Positions 21,975 through 31,146 of a DNA stretch of 35,187 nucleotides are shown here, piece by piece; position 1 is the first letter of the stretch, and each line of letters starts with the position of its first letter. Origin of the DNA: Herpetosiphonaceae bacterium (GTDB taxonomy: Bacteria; Chloroflexota; Chloroflexia; Chloroflexales; Kallotenuaceae); contig DASUTC010000373.1 in the NCBI GenBank assembly GCA_036374795.1, forward strand, positions 1 to 35,187, written 5' to 3'. The notes below the pieces were generated by a model. That model was not told the DNA's origin, ran no database searches, and worked only from the letters and a program-made list of their open reading frames with translations. The position numbers and the translations under genes are program-made.

Positions 21975-24707
21975 ATGAGCCAACAATCATCTGCTCGTCA
22001 CGGCGTCGAACAGCCCTTCATCCCATCGAGCGCAACCGAGCGCAGCCAGCTTTTAGCCCCGCTCATCCTGCCGCTTGCCGCATCCGACGCCACGCTCGAT
22101 CTCGTCGGCGGCAAAGGCGCGTCGCTGGCGCGGCTTGCGATAGCCGGGCTGCCGGTGCCGCCAGGATTTCATATCACCACCGCCGCGTACCGCAGCTTTG
22201 TCGCCGCAAACCAGCTTGAAGACGCGATCTTCTCGATCGTCGACAGCGCTCACGCCGACGATCCCGCATCGTTGGAGATCGCAGCCAGCCAGATTCAAGC
22301 GCTGTTTGCGGCGGGAAGCGTGCCTGTCGACGCAGCGCACGCGATCCGGCACGCCTACGCCGCCCTCAGCACGGTCGATCCGCCCGTCGCGGTGCGCTCC
22401 TCCGCGACCGCCGAGGATCTGCCCGAGCTGTCGTTCGCAGGGCAGCAGGAGACATATCTCAACATCTCCGGCGAGGAGCATCTGCTGGACGCGATCAAGC
22501 GCTGCTGGGCATCGCTCTGGACAGCGCGGGCGATCGGCTACCGCGCGCGGCACGGCATCTCGTCGGCCAGCGTGCATCTAGCCGTGGTGGTGCAGGCGCT
22601 CGTGAAGGCGGATGTCGCCGGTATCATGTTCACCGCCAATCCGCTGACCAGCGCGCGCGACCAGATCGTGATCAATGCGGCGTGGGGCCTGGGCGAGGCA
22701 ATCGTGAGCGGCGCGGTGACGCCCGATACGATCGTCGTAGATAAAAGCTCCGGCTCGATCCTCAGCTACGAGATCGCCGACAAAGCGCTGCACACCGTCA
22801 GGACTACGACGGGCACGACCGAAGAGGCCGTACCGGACGAGCGCCGACGTATCGCGGCGCTTACGTCAACCCAGACCGCCGTGCTGGTCGACTTTGCCAG
22901 ACGGATCGAGCAGCTTTACGAGCAGCCGATGGACATCGAGTGGGCGATTGAGGGCGTGCGCTGCTTCATCTTGCAGGCGCGGCCTATCACGACGCTCTCC
23001 ACAGCCGCCGTCGATCCTGCGTGGGCAGTGCCCCGGCCCAATCGCCAGTACGCCCGCGCCAGCGTGATCGAGCTGCTGCCGGAGCCGCTCTCACCGCTGT
23101 TTGCTACGCTGGCGCTGCCACGCTGGAATCAGGCGATGCTTGGGATGCTCGACGAGCTGGGCCTGGCCGATCTGATGATCGAGGCCGATAACTTCCAACT
23201 GACTACCGTCAACGGCTACGCCTACTACGACACGACCTTCACGCCAGCGCAGACGCGAGCCTTCTTACGTCACACTCCAGAGTTTGCCTCGTTCGCGTCG
23301 CGTGTATTGGGCAATGCCCGGCAGCGCTGGCAGGAGCGCGGACGGCAGCCATATACCGAGGTGGTTCGGCAGTGGCAGGCGCGAGAGCTATCAGCGATAC
23401 CAGCCGCACAGCTTCTCGACGGCGTCCAGGCGATCCTCGAAGCTGCCGCGCAGCATTATCTGGCGATCCAGTCGGGGATTCTGCCCAGCGCCTACCTGAG
23501 CGAGATGCTCTTCACGCAGGTGTATAACCTGCTGATCAAACGCCGCGACGATCCGCCCGCGCTGACGTTTCTGCTGGGCTTCGCCAGCATGCCGATCCTG
23601 GCCGAAGAGTCGCTGTACGATCTGGCCCAGTGGGCGCGCCAGCACAATCTGGCAGAGCTGATCACCGCGACGCCGACCGAGCGGCTGGCACATATGCTCG
23701 AAGGGGCGCTGCCGCCGGACGACGCGCTGCCGCCGGTGGAGCACACGGCAAGCTGGCTCGCCTTTCGAGAGCGCTTTGCGCAGCATCTCCAGCGCTTCGG
23801 CCATATGATCTATGACCTGGACTTTGCCAAGGACGTGCCCGCCGATAACGTCGCGCCGCTGCTCGAAGCGATCAAGGTCTTTGTGAGCGATCAGGCGCGC
23901 AATCCCCACGAGCGCCGCGCTACGACCGCCGCCGCGCGCGATCATGCAGCCGCGACGGTGCTGTACCATCGGCGTGGCCTGCGGCTTGCGCTCTTCTGGA
24001 AGCTGCTGCGCCTGGCCCAGACCTTCGCGCCGCTGCGCGAGGATGCGCTCGCCGATGTTGGCCTGGGCTGGCCGGTGCTGCGGCGGATGCTGCGTGAGAT
24101 CGGGCGGCGGCTGGCGGCCCGACAGGCGATCGAGGAGCAGGATGATGTTTTCTGGCTGACGGCGGATGAGCTACGCGGGGCTGTGTCGGCGCTGGATGCG
24201 GACGAGATGCTTCAGGCGCACCGCGACAGCATCGCCCGGCGGCGGGCAACCTGGCAGCAGGCCCGCGCGCTAACGCCTCCGGTCGCGCTGCCGATCCAGG
24301 GTGAGCTACGCTTTCTTGGCATCGACTACCGGCCATGGCTGCCAGCCCAATCCGAGCAAAGCCAGGACAGCACGATTAAGGGCATCGGGGCCAGCCCGGG
24401 CCGGATCACGGGCCGCGCCTGCGTGCTGCGCGGGCCCGAAGAGTTTGCTCGCATGCAGCCCGGTGATATTTTGGTCGCCAAGATAACGACGCCTGCCTGG
24501 ACGCCACTGTTTGCCCTGGCACGCGCGATTGTCACCGATGTCGGCGGGCCGCTCAGCCACGGCTCGATCGTCGCCCGCGAGTACCGCATTCCCGCCGTGA
24601 TGGGTACCGGCGTTGCCACCAAGCGCATCCAGAGCGGCCAGATTGTCACCGTCGACGGCGATAGCGGCACCGTCACGATCGACAGCGCGGAGTCCGTGGC
24701 GGCGTGA
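21975..24707 (+). CDS. Rifampicin-phosphotransferase-like PEP-utilising enzyme
   Basis: A 910-residue dikinase-type enzyme. The N-terminal ATP-grasp domain has LVGGKGASLARLAIAGLPVP (near residue 43), VAVRSSATAEDLPELSFAGQ (near 139) and GIMFTANPLTS (near 217). A large central domain (about 335-800) follows. The C-terminal swivel domain carries phospho-His862 in GGPLSHGSIVAREY and IPAVMG. The His domain is at the very end and there is no PEP-binding barrel after it. This is the arrangement of rifampicin phosphotransferases rather than PEP synthase, whose order is ATP-grasp, His domain, barrel. Rph enzymes use ATP to phosphorylate rifamycins. Whether this one does is unknown, since many relatives are uncharacterised. 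AAGGAG (21963-21968) fixes the start. It is 66 bases after the DinB gene. Confidence 0.85.
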   Translation: MSQQSSARHGVEQPFIPSSATERSQLLAPLILPLAASDATLDLVGGKGASLARLAIAGLPVPPGFHITTAAYRSFVAANQLEDAIFSIVDSAHADDPASLEIAASQIQALFAAGSVPVDAAHAIRHAYAALSTVDPPVAVRSSATAEDLPELSFAGQQETYLNISGEEHLLDAIKRCWASLWTARAIGYRARHGISSASVHLAVVVQALVKADVAGIMFTANPLTSARDQIVINAAWGLGEAIVSGAVTPDTIVVDKSSGSILSYEIADKALHTVRTTTGTTEEAVPDERRRIAALTSTQTAVLVDFARRIEQLYEQPMDIEWAIEGVRCFILQARPITTLSTAAVDPAWAVPRPNRQYARASVIELLPEPLSPLFATLALPRWNQAMLGMLDELGLADLMIEADNFQLTTVNGYAYYDTTFTPAQTRAFLRHTPEFASFASRVLGNARQRWQERGRQPYTEVVRQWQARELSAIPAAQLLDGVQAILEAAAQHYLAIQSGILPSAYLSEMLFTQVYNLLIKRRDDPPALTFLLGFASMPILAEESLYDLAQWARQHNLAELITATPTERLAHMLEGALPPDDALPPVEHTASWLAFRERFAQHLQRFGHMIYDLDFAKDVPADNVAPLLEAIKVFVSDQARNPHERRATTAAARDHAAATVLYHRRGLRLALFWKLLRLAQTFAPLREDALADVGLGWPVLRRMLREIGRRLAARQAIEEQDDVFWLTADELRGAVSALDADEMLQAHRDSIARRRATWQQARALTPPVALPIQGELRFLGIDYRPWLPAQSEQSQDSTIKGIGASPGRITGRACVLRGPEEFARMQPGDILVAKITTPAWTPLFALARAIVTDVGGPLSHGSIVAREYRIPAVMGTGVATKRIQSGQIVTVDGDSGTVTIDSAESVAA

Positions 24708-24742
24708 GCTTGCACATCCTCGGTGCGCTCGGAGCCATGTGT

Positions 24743-24771
24743 TTCACGAAATCGGACAGATGTGCTACACT
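24743..24771 (+). promoter_or_regulatory. Promoter of the family-B DNA polymerase gene
   Basis: TTCACG (24743-24748), a 17-base spacer and -10 TACACT (24766-24771), with TGC immediately before it (extended -10). It lies in the short gap after the Rph-like gene and sets a transcription start near 24778, which excludes the start codon at 24613. Confidence 0.55.
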
Positions 24772-24804
24772 GGACGCGCCGCCAGTAGCCGCATGCTCGG
24801 CGGC

Positions 24805-27228
24805 ATGATCGACGGAGGAGGCGATGATCTCAGCGTGACGCAACTGACCGACGCTCTGGCGCAGATCGAGGAGGAGTGGCTCTTCGGCTGGAATCCGACG
24901 CCGGGGATCGTCTCCATATGGGCGCAGCGCGAAGGCCACGCGCTGGTCTGGCAGCGCCGCGACGATCGGGTATCCTGCACGCGCGATCAGTTTCGGCCCT
25001 GGCTCTTCGCCGCCTTGCTCGACGATCTGACCCACCTCGGCAGCGCCTTTGCTCCTGCCTACACTGCCCGACGCGATACGCCGGTTACGTATCGCGAGCT
25101 TGATGGGCCTGCCGACGCCTATCGCTTCCTGATCTCGGCCCGGCCCGGCTACGCGCTGGAGCGCGCGATCCTCAGAGGCGCGTCGCAGCGGCTTGGACGT
25201 ACGATCCGTAGCCTGTATGATCTCGACGAAAGCTACTATTGGGTCGGCCCGGTCGAGCAATACCTGATGGCGACGGGCCGGGTCTATTTTCGCGGCCTGA
25301 CCTACGCCGATCTCCATCGGCTGCAATTCGACCTTGAGACGACGGCGCTGGACGCCGAGCGCGGACGCATCTTTTTGATCGCCGTGCGCGATAGCCGTGG
25401 CCTTGAGATCACGCTTGAGGCTCCCACGCCAGCCGACGAGCCGCGTCTGATCGCCGATCTCTGCGCGCTGATCCGCGAGCGCGATCCCGATGTGATCGAA
25501 AACCACAACCTCTTCGGCTTCGATCTGCCCTTTCTGGAGCAGCGCGCCGCGCGGCTTGGCGTGCGCTTGCAGTTGGGTCGTGCCTATGGACCGGCTTGGA
25601 TGGAGCAGTATGCCGATCCACATCGGCGCAGAAGCAGCAAACGCATGCGCTTCAGCGTCGCGGGCCGCGAGCTGATCGATACGCTCGATGCGGTCTGGCG
25701 CTACGATTTCGCCGCGCGCGATCTGCCGAGCTACCGGCTCAAAGACGTCGCGCGGCACTTCAACGTCGCCACCGCCGAGCGCGTGTATATCGCCGGCAGC
25801 GCGGTCTTCGAGACGTACCAGACAACGCCGGAGCTGACGCGGCGCTACGCCCTCGACGATGTGGCCGAGGTCGACGCGCTCTCTCAGCGCTTGCTGGGCG
25901 CGGCCTTTGCGCTGGCGGGCATGGCTCCCCGCCGCTTCGAGCGGCTGGCCTCGGCGGGTCCGGCGATGGGCATCCTCGAACCGATGCTGGTACGCGCCTA
26001 TCTCCACAGCGGTGCCGCGCTGCCGCGACTGTCGAGCATCCACACGGGCGCGGCGGATCTGCACGAGGGCGGCGCGGTGCATCTCTTCGCCACCGGCATC
26101 GCCGAGCATGTCGTCAAGGCCGACGTGGCCTCGCTCTATCCCTCGCTGATGCGCATCTACCGCATCGGCCCGGAGTGCGACCGCCTGGGCGTGCTGCTGC
26201 ATCTGGTCAACCGGCTGACCGATCTGCGCCTCGCGCACAAAGCGGCGGCCCGCACCGCCGCGCCGGGATCGCTCGAATCCGGCCTGCACGACGCCAACCA
26301 GGCCGCGATGAAGATCCTGATCAACTCGGCCTACGGCTACCTTGGCGCGGGCAGCATGGCGCTCTTCGCCGATCGGCGGGCGGCGGGCGAAGTTACCCGA
26401 CGTGGCCGCGAGATCCTCGATCAGGTGGTGGATGGTCTGCGCTCGCGCGGCATGGCGCTGCTCGAAGCCGATACCGACGGCGTTTATTTTGCGGTTCCCG
26501 CCGACTGGACCGAGCAGGAGGAGCGCGCGCTGGTCGCCGAGATTGGCGCGCTGCTGCCCGATGGGATTCGCCTTGAGTATGAGGGCCGCTACCGCGCGAT
26601 GTTCAGCTATGAGGTCAAAAACTACGCGCTGCTGACCTACGACGGCGCGCTGATCATGCGCGGCGTCGCGCTGCGATCGAGCCGCTCGGAGCCGTTCGGC
26701 GAGCGCTTTCTCCAGCGGGCGATGCGCTGCGCGCTGCTGGGCGATAGCGCGGGTGTGCGCGCCGCGTTCGTCGAAACCGTCGCGGCGCTCCGCAGCCGCA
26801 CGCTGACCGCCGCCGATGTCGCCGCTCGCTTCCGGCTCTCGAAAACGCCGGAGGTCTACGCCACTACCCGCGCAAGCCAGCGCGAGCAGCAGTACGAGGC
26901 GCTGCTGAATGCGGGTCGCGCCGACTGGGCCGCCGGAGAGCGCGTGCGAGTCTATCGCGCCGAGGGCGGCGCTGCGGTCTGGATTCCCGACGAGACAGAG
27001 GAGGGCGCGCCGCAGGCCGTCGGGATAGGCCAGGACGATCACCCGGCGCAGCGCCACGATTACGACGTAGAGCATTACCTCAACGTCTTGCTCAACTCCT
27101 ACGCCTCGCGGCTGCGCAAGGCGTTCGCGCCGGAGGATTTCGAGCAGCTCTTTCGCCTCGACGAGCAGCTAAGCCTCTTCGATCAGCCGTTCGAGCAGAT
27201 TCAGCCGCGCTGGATTCGCTGCCGCTAG
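24805..27228 (+). CDS. Family-B DNA polymerase with 3'-5' exonuclease
   Basis: A protein of about 807 residues. Exonuclease motifs are intact: FDLETT (Asp176, Glu178), ENHNLFGFD (Asp240) and YALDD (Tyr348, Asp352). Polymerase motifs are also intact: A, DVASLYPSLM (Asp440); B, KILINSAYGYLG (Lys503); C, EADTDG (Asp556, Asp558), a variant of the usual YGDTDS. QLSLF at 788-792 near the C-terminus matches the beta-clamp-binding consensus. The family includes E. coli Pol II, a repair and translesion polymerase. The start is uncertain. ATG 24805 gives MIDGGGDD but has a weak ribosome site. GTG 24835 lies 13 bases after GGAGGAGG. ATG 24793 is a third choice. Starts upstream of about 24778 are excluded by the promoter. 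It ends 25 bases from a convergent gene. Confidence 0.93.
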   Translation: MIDGGGDDLSVTQLTDALAQIEEEWLFGWNPTPGIVSIWAQREGHALVWQRRDDRVSCTRDQFRPWLFAALLDDLTHLGSAFAPAYTARRDTPVTYRELDGPADAYRFLISARPGYALERAILRGASQRLGRTIRSLYDLDESYYWVGPVEQYLMATGRVYFRGLTYADLHRLQFDLETTALDAERGRIFLIAVRDSRGLEITLEAPTPADEPRLIADLCALIRERDPDVIENHNLFGFDLPFLEQRAARLGVRLQLGRAYGPAWMEQYADPHRRRSSKRMRFSVAGRELIDTLDAVWRYDFAARDLPSYRLKDVARHFNVATAERVYIAGSAVFETYQTTPELTRRYALDDVAEVDALSQRLLGAAFALAGMAPRRFERLASAGPAMGILEPMLVRAYLHSGAALPRLSSIHTGAADLHEGGAVHLFATGIAEHVVKADVASLYPSLMRIYRIGPECDRLGVLLHLVNRLTDLRLAHKAAARTAAPGSLESGLHDANQAAMKILINSAYGYLGAGSMALFADRRAAGEVTRRGREILDQVVDGLRSRGMALLEADTDGVYFAVPADWTEQEERALVAEIGALLPDGIRLEYEGRYRAMFSYEVKNYALLTYDGALIMRGVALRSSRSEPFGERFLQRAMRCALLGDSAGVRAAFVETVAALRSRTLTAADVAARFRLSKTPEVYATTRASQREQQYEALLNAGRADWAAGERVRVYRAEGGAAVWIPDETEEGAPQAVGIGQDDHPAQRHDYDVEHYLNVLLNSYASRLRKAFAPEDFEQLFRLDEQLSLFDQPFEQIQPRWIRCR

Positions 27229-27253
27229 ACCCGCTCCTCGTTACCATCAATCA

Positions 27254-27847
27254 TTAGTCTGCGCGCTCGATGGTAAAGACCAGCTTATTCTCGTTTTCAT
27301 CTGAATAAATCATCTCCTCTCCGCTCTTGGGAAATCCTACGAAAAAGCGTGTCAGTAGGAAACTGCCATCGGGCTGTACAGTGGCGGGCCTGGATTCTTG
27401 CCCCACAGCAAAATCTTTGAAGGGATTGGGAATTATAAAATGGCTTTTCCCATTCGCAGTTTTGAGGTAATACTTGATCTCGTCATCTCGTGAGAGAGAC
27501 GTGTCCATCGAGTAGAGCGCAACAAGCACTTCCTCATCGGTCGTGTCTGCCGTCGCTTCATCCTTGGCGAGGATAACAGGAGCCTTCCCCGGCTGGCGCA
27601 GCTCTAGCTTGTACGCAATCTTGAGATCGGGTTCCGGCAAGACGACATAGAACTTCCAGCGCTCGATGTCTAAAATCTCGGCGATCTCATCCGGCTGCAC
27701 GTCGAGCGGGGTAATCTTCAGCCCATCCAGTGATTCAAAGGTTCTGTCGTCCGATGCTGCGTTGTGCCCCGGCAGCGGCGGCATCGCGCACGCGGCGAGC
27801 AGGAGCAGGGCGAAGAGCGCCGAAAATCCACGAGTAAGCAAACCCAT
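27254..27847 (-). CDS. Lipoprotein, function unknown
   Basis: A 197-residue exported protein. AAGGGAG six bases before the ATG at 27847 and a typical lipoprotein signal (MGLLTRG, a hydrophobic run, then LLAAC with Cys20) fix the start. The frame stays open to 28051 but that part lacks these signals. After a short Pro/Asp-rich segment the mature part looks like two beta-rich stretches (KFYVVLPEPDLKIAYKLEL and DEIKYYLKTANGKSHFIIP) and has no enzyme motif that I recognise. It is membrane-anchored outside the cytoplasmic membrane. It is convergent with the polymerase gene and follows the VOC gene on the same strand by 335 bases, so it is probably transcribed separately. Confidence 0.75.
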   Translation of the reverse strand: MGLLTRGFSALFALLLLAACAMPPLPGHNAASDDRTFESLDGLKITPLDVQPDEIAEILDIERWKFYVVLPEPDLKIAYKLELRQPGKAPVILAKDEATADTTDEEVLVALYSMDTSLSRDDEIKYYLKTANGKSHFIIPNPFKDFAVGQESRPATVQPDGSFLLTRFFVGFPKSGEEMIYSDENENKLVFTIERAD

Positions 27848-28182
27848 TGGTGGCTCCCTTCCGATGACGGCATTCCGCGACAAATGCATTTTGCCGATGT
27901 GGGCTGCATCCACGAGTTGTTCGGCGGCACAGCGACGGGAGGGATGAGCAGCCGCTATGTATGGCAAGAGTTTATCTTTGCTTCGATACCCAGCCTGTCC
28001 ACTAATTAGCCCTACTGTAAAGAATCCAAAAAGAAACAGAAACATCAGCACGAAGGTTCATGCGGTGCTACCACGTAGCCATAGGCTGACGCCTGAGGTA
28101 AGAACTAACTGAATGCCAAAGAGGATAGACTTGATTCCTCTATTTGCCCTTGCAAACCTCCAATCTATCTGCATACGATCGT
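27848..28182. other. Intergenic region between lipoprotein and VOC genes
   Basis: It is more AT-rich than its surroundings and I see no convincing gene or promoter. On the minus strand, AGAGGA and TCCTCT (28141-28136 and 28125-28120) can form a six-bp stem followed by TTTGG, a weak terminator candidate after the VOC gene. Confidence 0.4.
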
Positions 28183-28590
28183 TTACGCCGTTTCGGGTAG
28201 CTCCCAGGTCTGCGGCGTGGTCAGCTCGACGCTGTTCCCGGCGGGATCGCGAACATACAGCGAGTAGCCGCCGCTCGGCCAGGCAACCTCGGACTCGATC
28301 GCGATCTGCTGCTGTCGGAGTCGCTCCCGCCACGCGCCGATCTCGGCCCGGCCGATCGCAAAGGCAACATGACCCGCTCCATGCGCTCCATGCGGCGGAA
28401 TATTGCCGCCCGACTGTTGCGTCGCCGCCGGATCGAAGAGCAGCAGCATGCCCTGGCCGCAGCGGAAAAACACATGGCGGCCCGCGACTCTCGAATACAC
28501 GGACAGCCCAAGCGCCTGGCTGTAGAACTGCTCCGCTGCCGCAAGATCGTCGACGTAGAGACAGGTTTCGATAATCCGCTGTAGCTGCAT
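28183..28590 (-). CDS. VOC-superfamily (glyoxalase/bleomycin-resistance-like) protein
   Basis: A 135-residue protein with two paired beta-alpha-beta-beta-beta modules. RIIETCLYVDDLAAAEQFYS begins the first, and GHVAFAIGRAEIGAWRERL with YSLYVRDPAGNSVEL forms the second, ending with the metal-site Glu in NSVEL typical of the family. Substrates in this family range from methylglyoxal adducts to antibiotics and aromatic rings, and none can be assigned here. AGGAGAGGATC precedes the ATG at 28590. It starts 13 bases after the stop of the membrane-protein gene on the same strand, so the two form an operon. Confidence 0.9.
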   Translation of the reverse strand: MQLQRIIETCLYVDDLAAAEQFYSQALGLSVYSRVAGRHVFFRCGQGMLLLFDPAATQQSGGNIPPHGAHGAGHVAFAIGRAEIGAWRERLRQQQIAIESEVAWPSGGYSLYVRDPAGNSVELTTPQTWELPETA

Positions 28591-28603
28591 GATCCTCTCC
28601 TGG

Positions 28604-30160
28604 CTAGCACGCCTCGCTCAGCTTGAGATTTTCTTCCCAGAGCGTCGCCGCGATCGTGTCTGAGCCGCGCCGCTGCCATTTGTAGAACGTATCCTCATCG
28701 ATGTCCGCCAGCCACGCCAAAACCTGCTCTAGCTCCTCCGGCTGCGCCTGTCCCTGTCGGCGACGCGACTCCGAGAGCCGCCGCGCCTCCGAGAGCGCGC
28801 CTTTGCGCGACACCGCGTGGATGTACGGGTAGTACAGCACGTTATAGAAGCGCCACGGCTCGCCAACCGGGCCGGATGCGTCGTCGGTCGGACGCAGCCC
28901 CTCGATCTGCGCGATCAGGATCTCGCGTAAGGCCGCCGCCCGGTTGAGACGATTGTCGGGCAATCCCGCCTGCTGCACATGCTGCTCGACCAGCCGCAGC
29001 GTCAGCAGCGGGCTTTTCGCGAGCTGCGGCGGACTCTTCAGGCCGGTGATCGCCTTGCGCACCGCATCTTTGAACGCTTTGCCGCCGCCGATCTCCGTCG
29101 CTGCCACTGGTTCATCGGCATCGGCGACGGGCTGCTCGCTCGGCTGCTCCACCAGCGGCAGCACGGCTGTCACCGGCACCGTGCCCAGCAGCGTGGCATA
29201 ATCCCGCGCCTCCGCCCGCGCCGTCTGCTCCGCCGCCGTGAAAAAGAGCCGATCCAGCACGCCGCGCCAGCGGTCGAAGGTCGTATGCGTGAGCGTCACC
29301 AGGCTGACCAGCACGAGCAGGCTGTAGACAGACAGCGGCTCGACCAGCGACAGCAGCCCGGCGTAGAGCACATTGATCAGGCCGATGCCCGTCAGCGTAT
29401 AGAAGAAGTCGCGGCGGATGTCCTGGCCTTCGAGCAGCAGGCCGTAGTTGGCGATCCCATAGCCCAGCACGGCGACGCCAGCGAACAGAAACAGATAGCC
29501 GGGCAGCACATACGCCGTAATAACCCAGTTGTAGCGCGCCACGATCCACAGCGCGCCGATCAGGAACAGCACCGCCCCAACAACCAGCAGCTTGAGCTGC
29601 TGCGTCAGCGCGCCGTCGCGCGTCGGCTCGTGGGCTGCGCTGGCCCGTAGCGCCCGCAGCAGGTTGACGAAGGCACCCGCCGCCACCATGCCGAGATACG
29701 CGATCTGGACCACATACGCCGGTCCTGGGCCGATGTACAGGTATGGCCCGGCCTGACCCGCCGGATCGCTATAGCGCAGAAACAGATCGGTGAGGCTGCC
29801 GAGGATGCAGATTGCTGCCGCGCTGATATACACCAGGATCACCAGCGGCGAGAAGACGCGCGCCGAGCGCTGCAAGCGGATCGGCGCTGCGATCAGCGTG
29901 CTGAAATGAAACCAGATCGCGATCGGCACCACCGCCGTCCACCAGAACCAGCGCTCCAGCAGCGCCAGCGCGGCAAGATCCGGCGCGGTGTAGGTTAGCG
30001 CGCTGGAAGCAAAAAACATTGCCTGAGTAAATAGGCCCAGCGCTGCCGCCACGATCAGGACGGTGCGATACGCGGCCCGTACGAGAACATACGATCCCAG
30101 CCAGAAAAACACCCCAAAGCCGACAATTTGTGCCAGAACTACCGGGTCATCAATTGCCAT
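28604..30160 (-). CDS. Nine-helix membrane protein with cytoplasmic C-terminal domain
   Basis: A 518-residue protein. About nine hydrophobic segments span residues 5-310, for example AQIVGFGVFFWLGSYVLV, the WFWWTAVVPIAIWFHFSTLI segment, and LPGYLFLFAGVAVLGYGIAN. The arrangement recalls the seven-helix sensor region of some histidine kinases, but no kinase domain follows. The remaining 200 residues are soluble, with a Pro/Glu-rich linker (LVEQPSEQPVADADEPVAA) and a helical C-terminus ending in IDEDTFYKWQRRGSDTIA. The start at 30160 has AAAAGG seven bases before it and removes a proline-rich leader unlikely to be translated. It is transcribed ahead of the VOC gene. A sensory or signalling role is only a guess; I do not recognise the family. 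Confidence 0.75.
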   Translation of the reverse strand: MAIDDPVVLAQIVGFGVFFWLGSYVLVRAAYRTVLIVAAALGLFTQAMFFASSALTYTAPDLAALALLERWFWWTAVVPIAIWFHFSTLIAAPIRLQRSARVFSPLVILVYISAAAICILGSLTDLFLRYSDPAGQAGPYLYIGPGPAYVVQIAYLGMVAAGAFVNLLRALRASAAHEPTRDGALTQQLKLLVVGAVLFLIGALWIVARYNWVITAYVLPGYLFLFAGVAVLGYGIANYGLLLEGQDIRRDFFYTLTGIGLINVLYAGLLSLVEPLSVYSLLVLVSLVTLTHTTFDRWRGVLDRLFFTAAEQTARAEARDYATLLGTVPVTAVLPLVEQPSEQPVADADEPVAATEIGGGKAFKDAVRKAITGLKSPPQLAKSPLLTLRLVEQHVQQAGLPDNRLNRAAALREILIAQIEGLRPTDDASGPVGEPWRFYNVLYYPYIHAVSRKGALSEARRLSESRRRQGQAQPEELEQVLAWLADIDEDTFYKWQRRGSDTIAATLWEENLKLSEAC

Positions 30161-30261
30161 ACGTGCCTTTTCTAGCGCTGCCTTTGAACGTGGATTGGGA
30201 GGCACGGGCAATTGTAGCACAACCATCATCGGCAATCCTACGTTTCGGCTAAAGCCAGGGC

Positions 30262-30290
30262 TTGTTTAGTCTGGTAAAATTTGGTAAAAA
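30262..30290 (+). promoter_or_regulatory. Candidate promoter of the lipase gene
   Basis: TTGTTT (30262-30267), a 17-base spacer and TAAAAA (30285-30290), 51 bases before the lipase ATG in an AT-rich stretch. Each hexamer matches consensus at four positions at best. Confidence 0.38.
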
Positions 30291-30341
30291 GCATCTATTC
30301 GATTGTCGGTCCTCGTCGTTCGTAACACCAAGGAGACTCTC

Positions 30342-31061
30342 ATGCACCTGAGCCAGAAACGTGTCCGCCCGCTGTCGCTGTTGTTGCTGCTCGCGCTGCT
30401 CACGCTGCTCGGCTCCCAGCCCGCTACGGCCCATCCATCAGCCCAAACCAATCGGCCAGATGTGATCGCGGCGCTCGTCCACGACCCGATCCTTTTCGTC
30501 CACGGCTGGAGCGGCAGCGCCTCCAACTGGAATACGATGATCAGCCGGTTCAAAGCCGATGGCTGGACGACCAGCGAGCTAAACGCCTGGACCTATAACA
30601 CCGCCCAGTCGAACGCGACCACCGCTCAGGAGATCAAGACCAGGGTTGATCAAATCCTGGCGTCAACCGGAGCCACCAAAGTCGATATTATCACCCACTC
30701 GATGGGCGGCCTGTCGTCGCGCTACTACGCCAAAAACCTGGGCGGCGATACCAGGATCGATGCCTGGGTGTCGCTCGGCGGGCCGAACCACGGCACCACC
30801 AGCGCCAACGCCTGTACGCAGACATCGTGCATCGAGATGCGGATTGGCTCGACGTTTCTGACGCAGCTCAACAGCGGCGATGAGACGCCGGGCGCGCCGC
30901 GCTATGCCACGTGGTGGTCGCCGTGCGACGAGACGATCAACCCCGACGACACGGTGCTTCTCTCAGGCGCCACCAACACCCGAACGGCGTGTATCAGCCA
31001 CCTTGGTCTGCTCTCCGACGCGGTCGTCTATACCCAGGTCCGCGATTGGGTTGCTAGATAA
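30342..31061 (+). CDS. Secreted lipase/esterase (alpha/beta hydrolase)
   Basis: A 239-residue exported enzyme. The signal peptide covers about residues 1-30 (LSLLLLLALLTLLGSQPATA). The mature part begins the hydrolase fold with DPILFVHGWSGSASNW, where HGW forms the oxyanion loop. The nucleophile is Ser120 in IITHSMGGLSSRYY. Asp in NPDDTVLL and His in ISHLGLLSD complete a likely triad. Size and motifs resemble small Bacillus-type lipases (THSMGG here, AHSMGG there). Four cysteines in the second half (ACTQTSC, PCDE, TACISH) could make disulfides. AAGGAG six bases before the ATG at 30342 fixes the start over 30303. A terminator follows and the gene appears monocistronic. Confidence 0.9.
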   Translation: MHLSQKRVRPLSLLLLLALLTLLGSQPATAHPSAQTNRPDVIAALVHDPILFVHGWSGSASNWNTMISRFKADGWTTSELNAWTYNTAQSNATTAQEIKTRVDQILASTGATKVDIITHSMGGLSSRYYAKNLGGDTRIDAWVSLGGPNHGTTSANACTQTSCIEMRIGSTFLTQLNSGDETPGAPRYATWWSPCDETINPDDTVLLSGATNTRTACISHLGLLSDAVVYTQVRDWVAR

Positions 31062-31146
31062 AACGTAGCCCCAGAGTACTATCACGCCGCTCATGGAGTG
31101 AAAGCGGTACCGAAGCCGCGTTTCGATCCTGCCGCCGCCACTCCAC

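Noticed and set aside
21975-24707. Calling the gene ppsA (PEP synthase)
   Set aside because: The phospho-His domain is C-terminal and the PEP-binding barrel is absent.
24673-27075. 800-codon open frame on the minus strand opposite the polymerase gene
   Set aside because: Long antisense frames are common opposite high-GC genes. The plus strand has all family-B polymerase motifs, and the minus frame shows no recognisable domain.
27848-28051. Longer N-terminus of the lipoprotein gene
   Set aside because: The lipobox and ribosome-binding site at 27847 define the start. The upstream part would put the signal sequence inside the protein.
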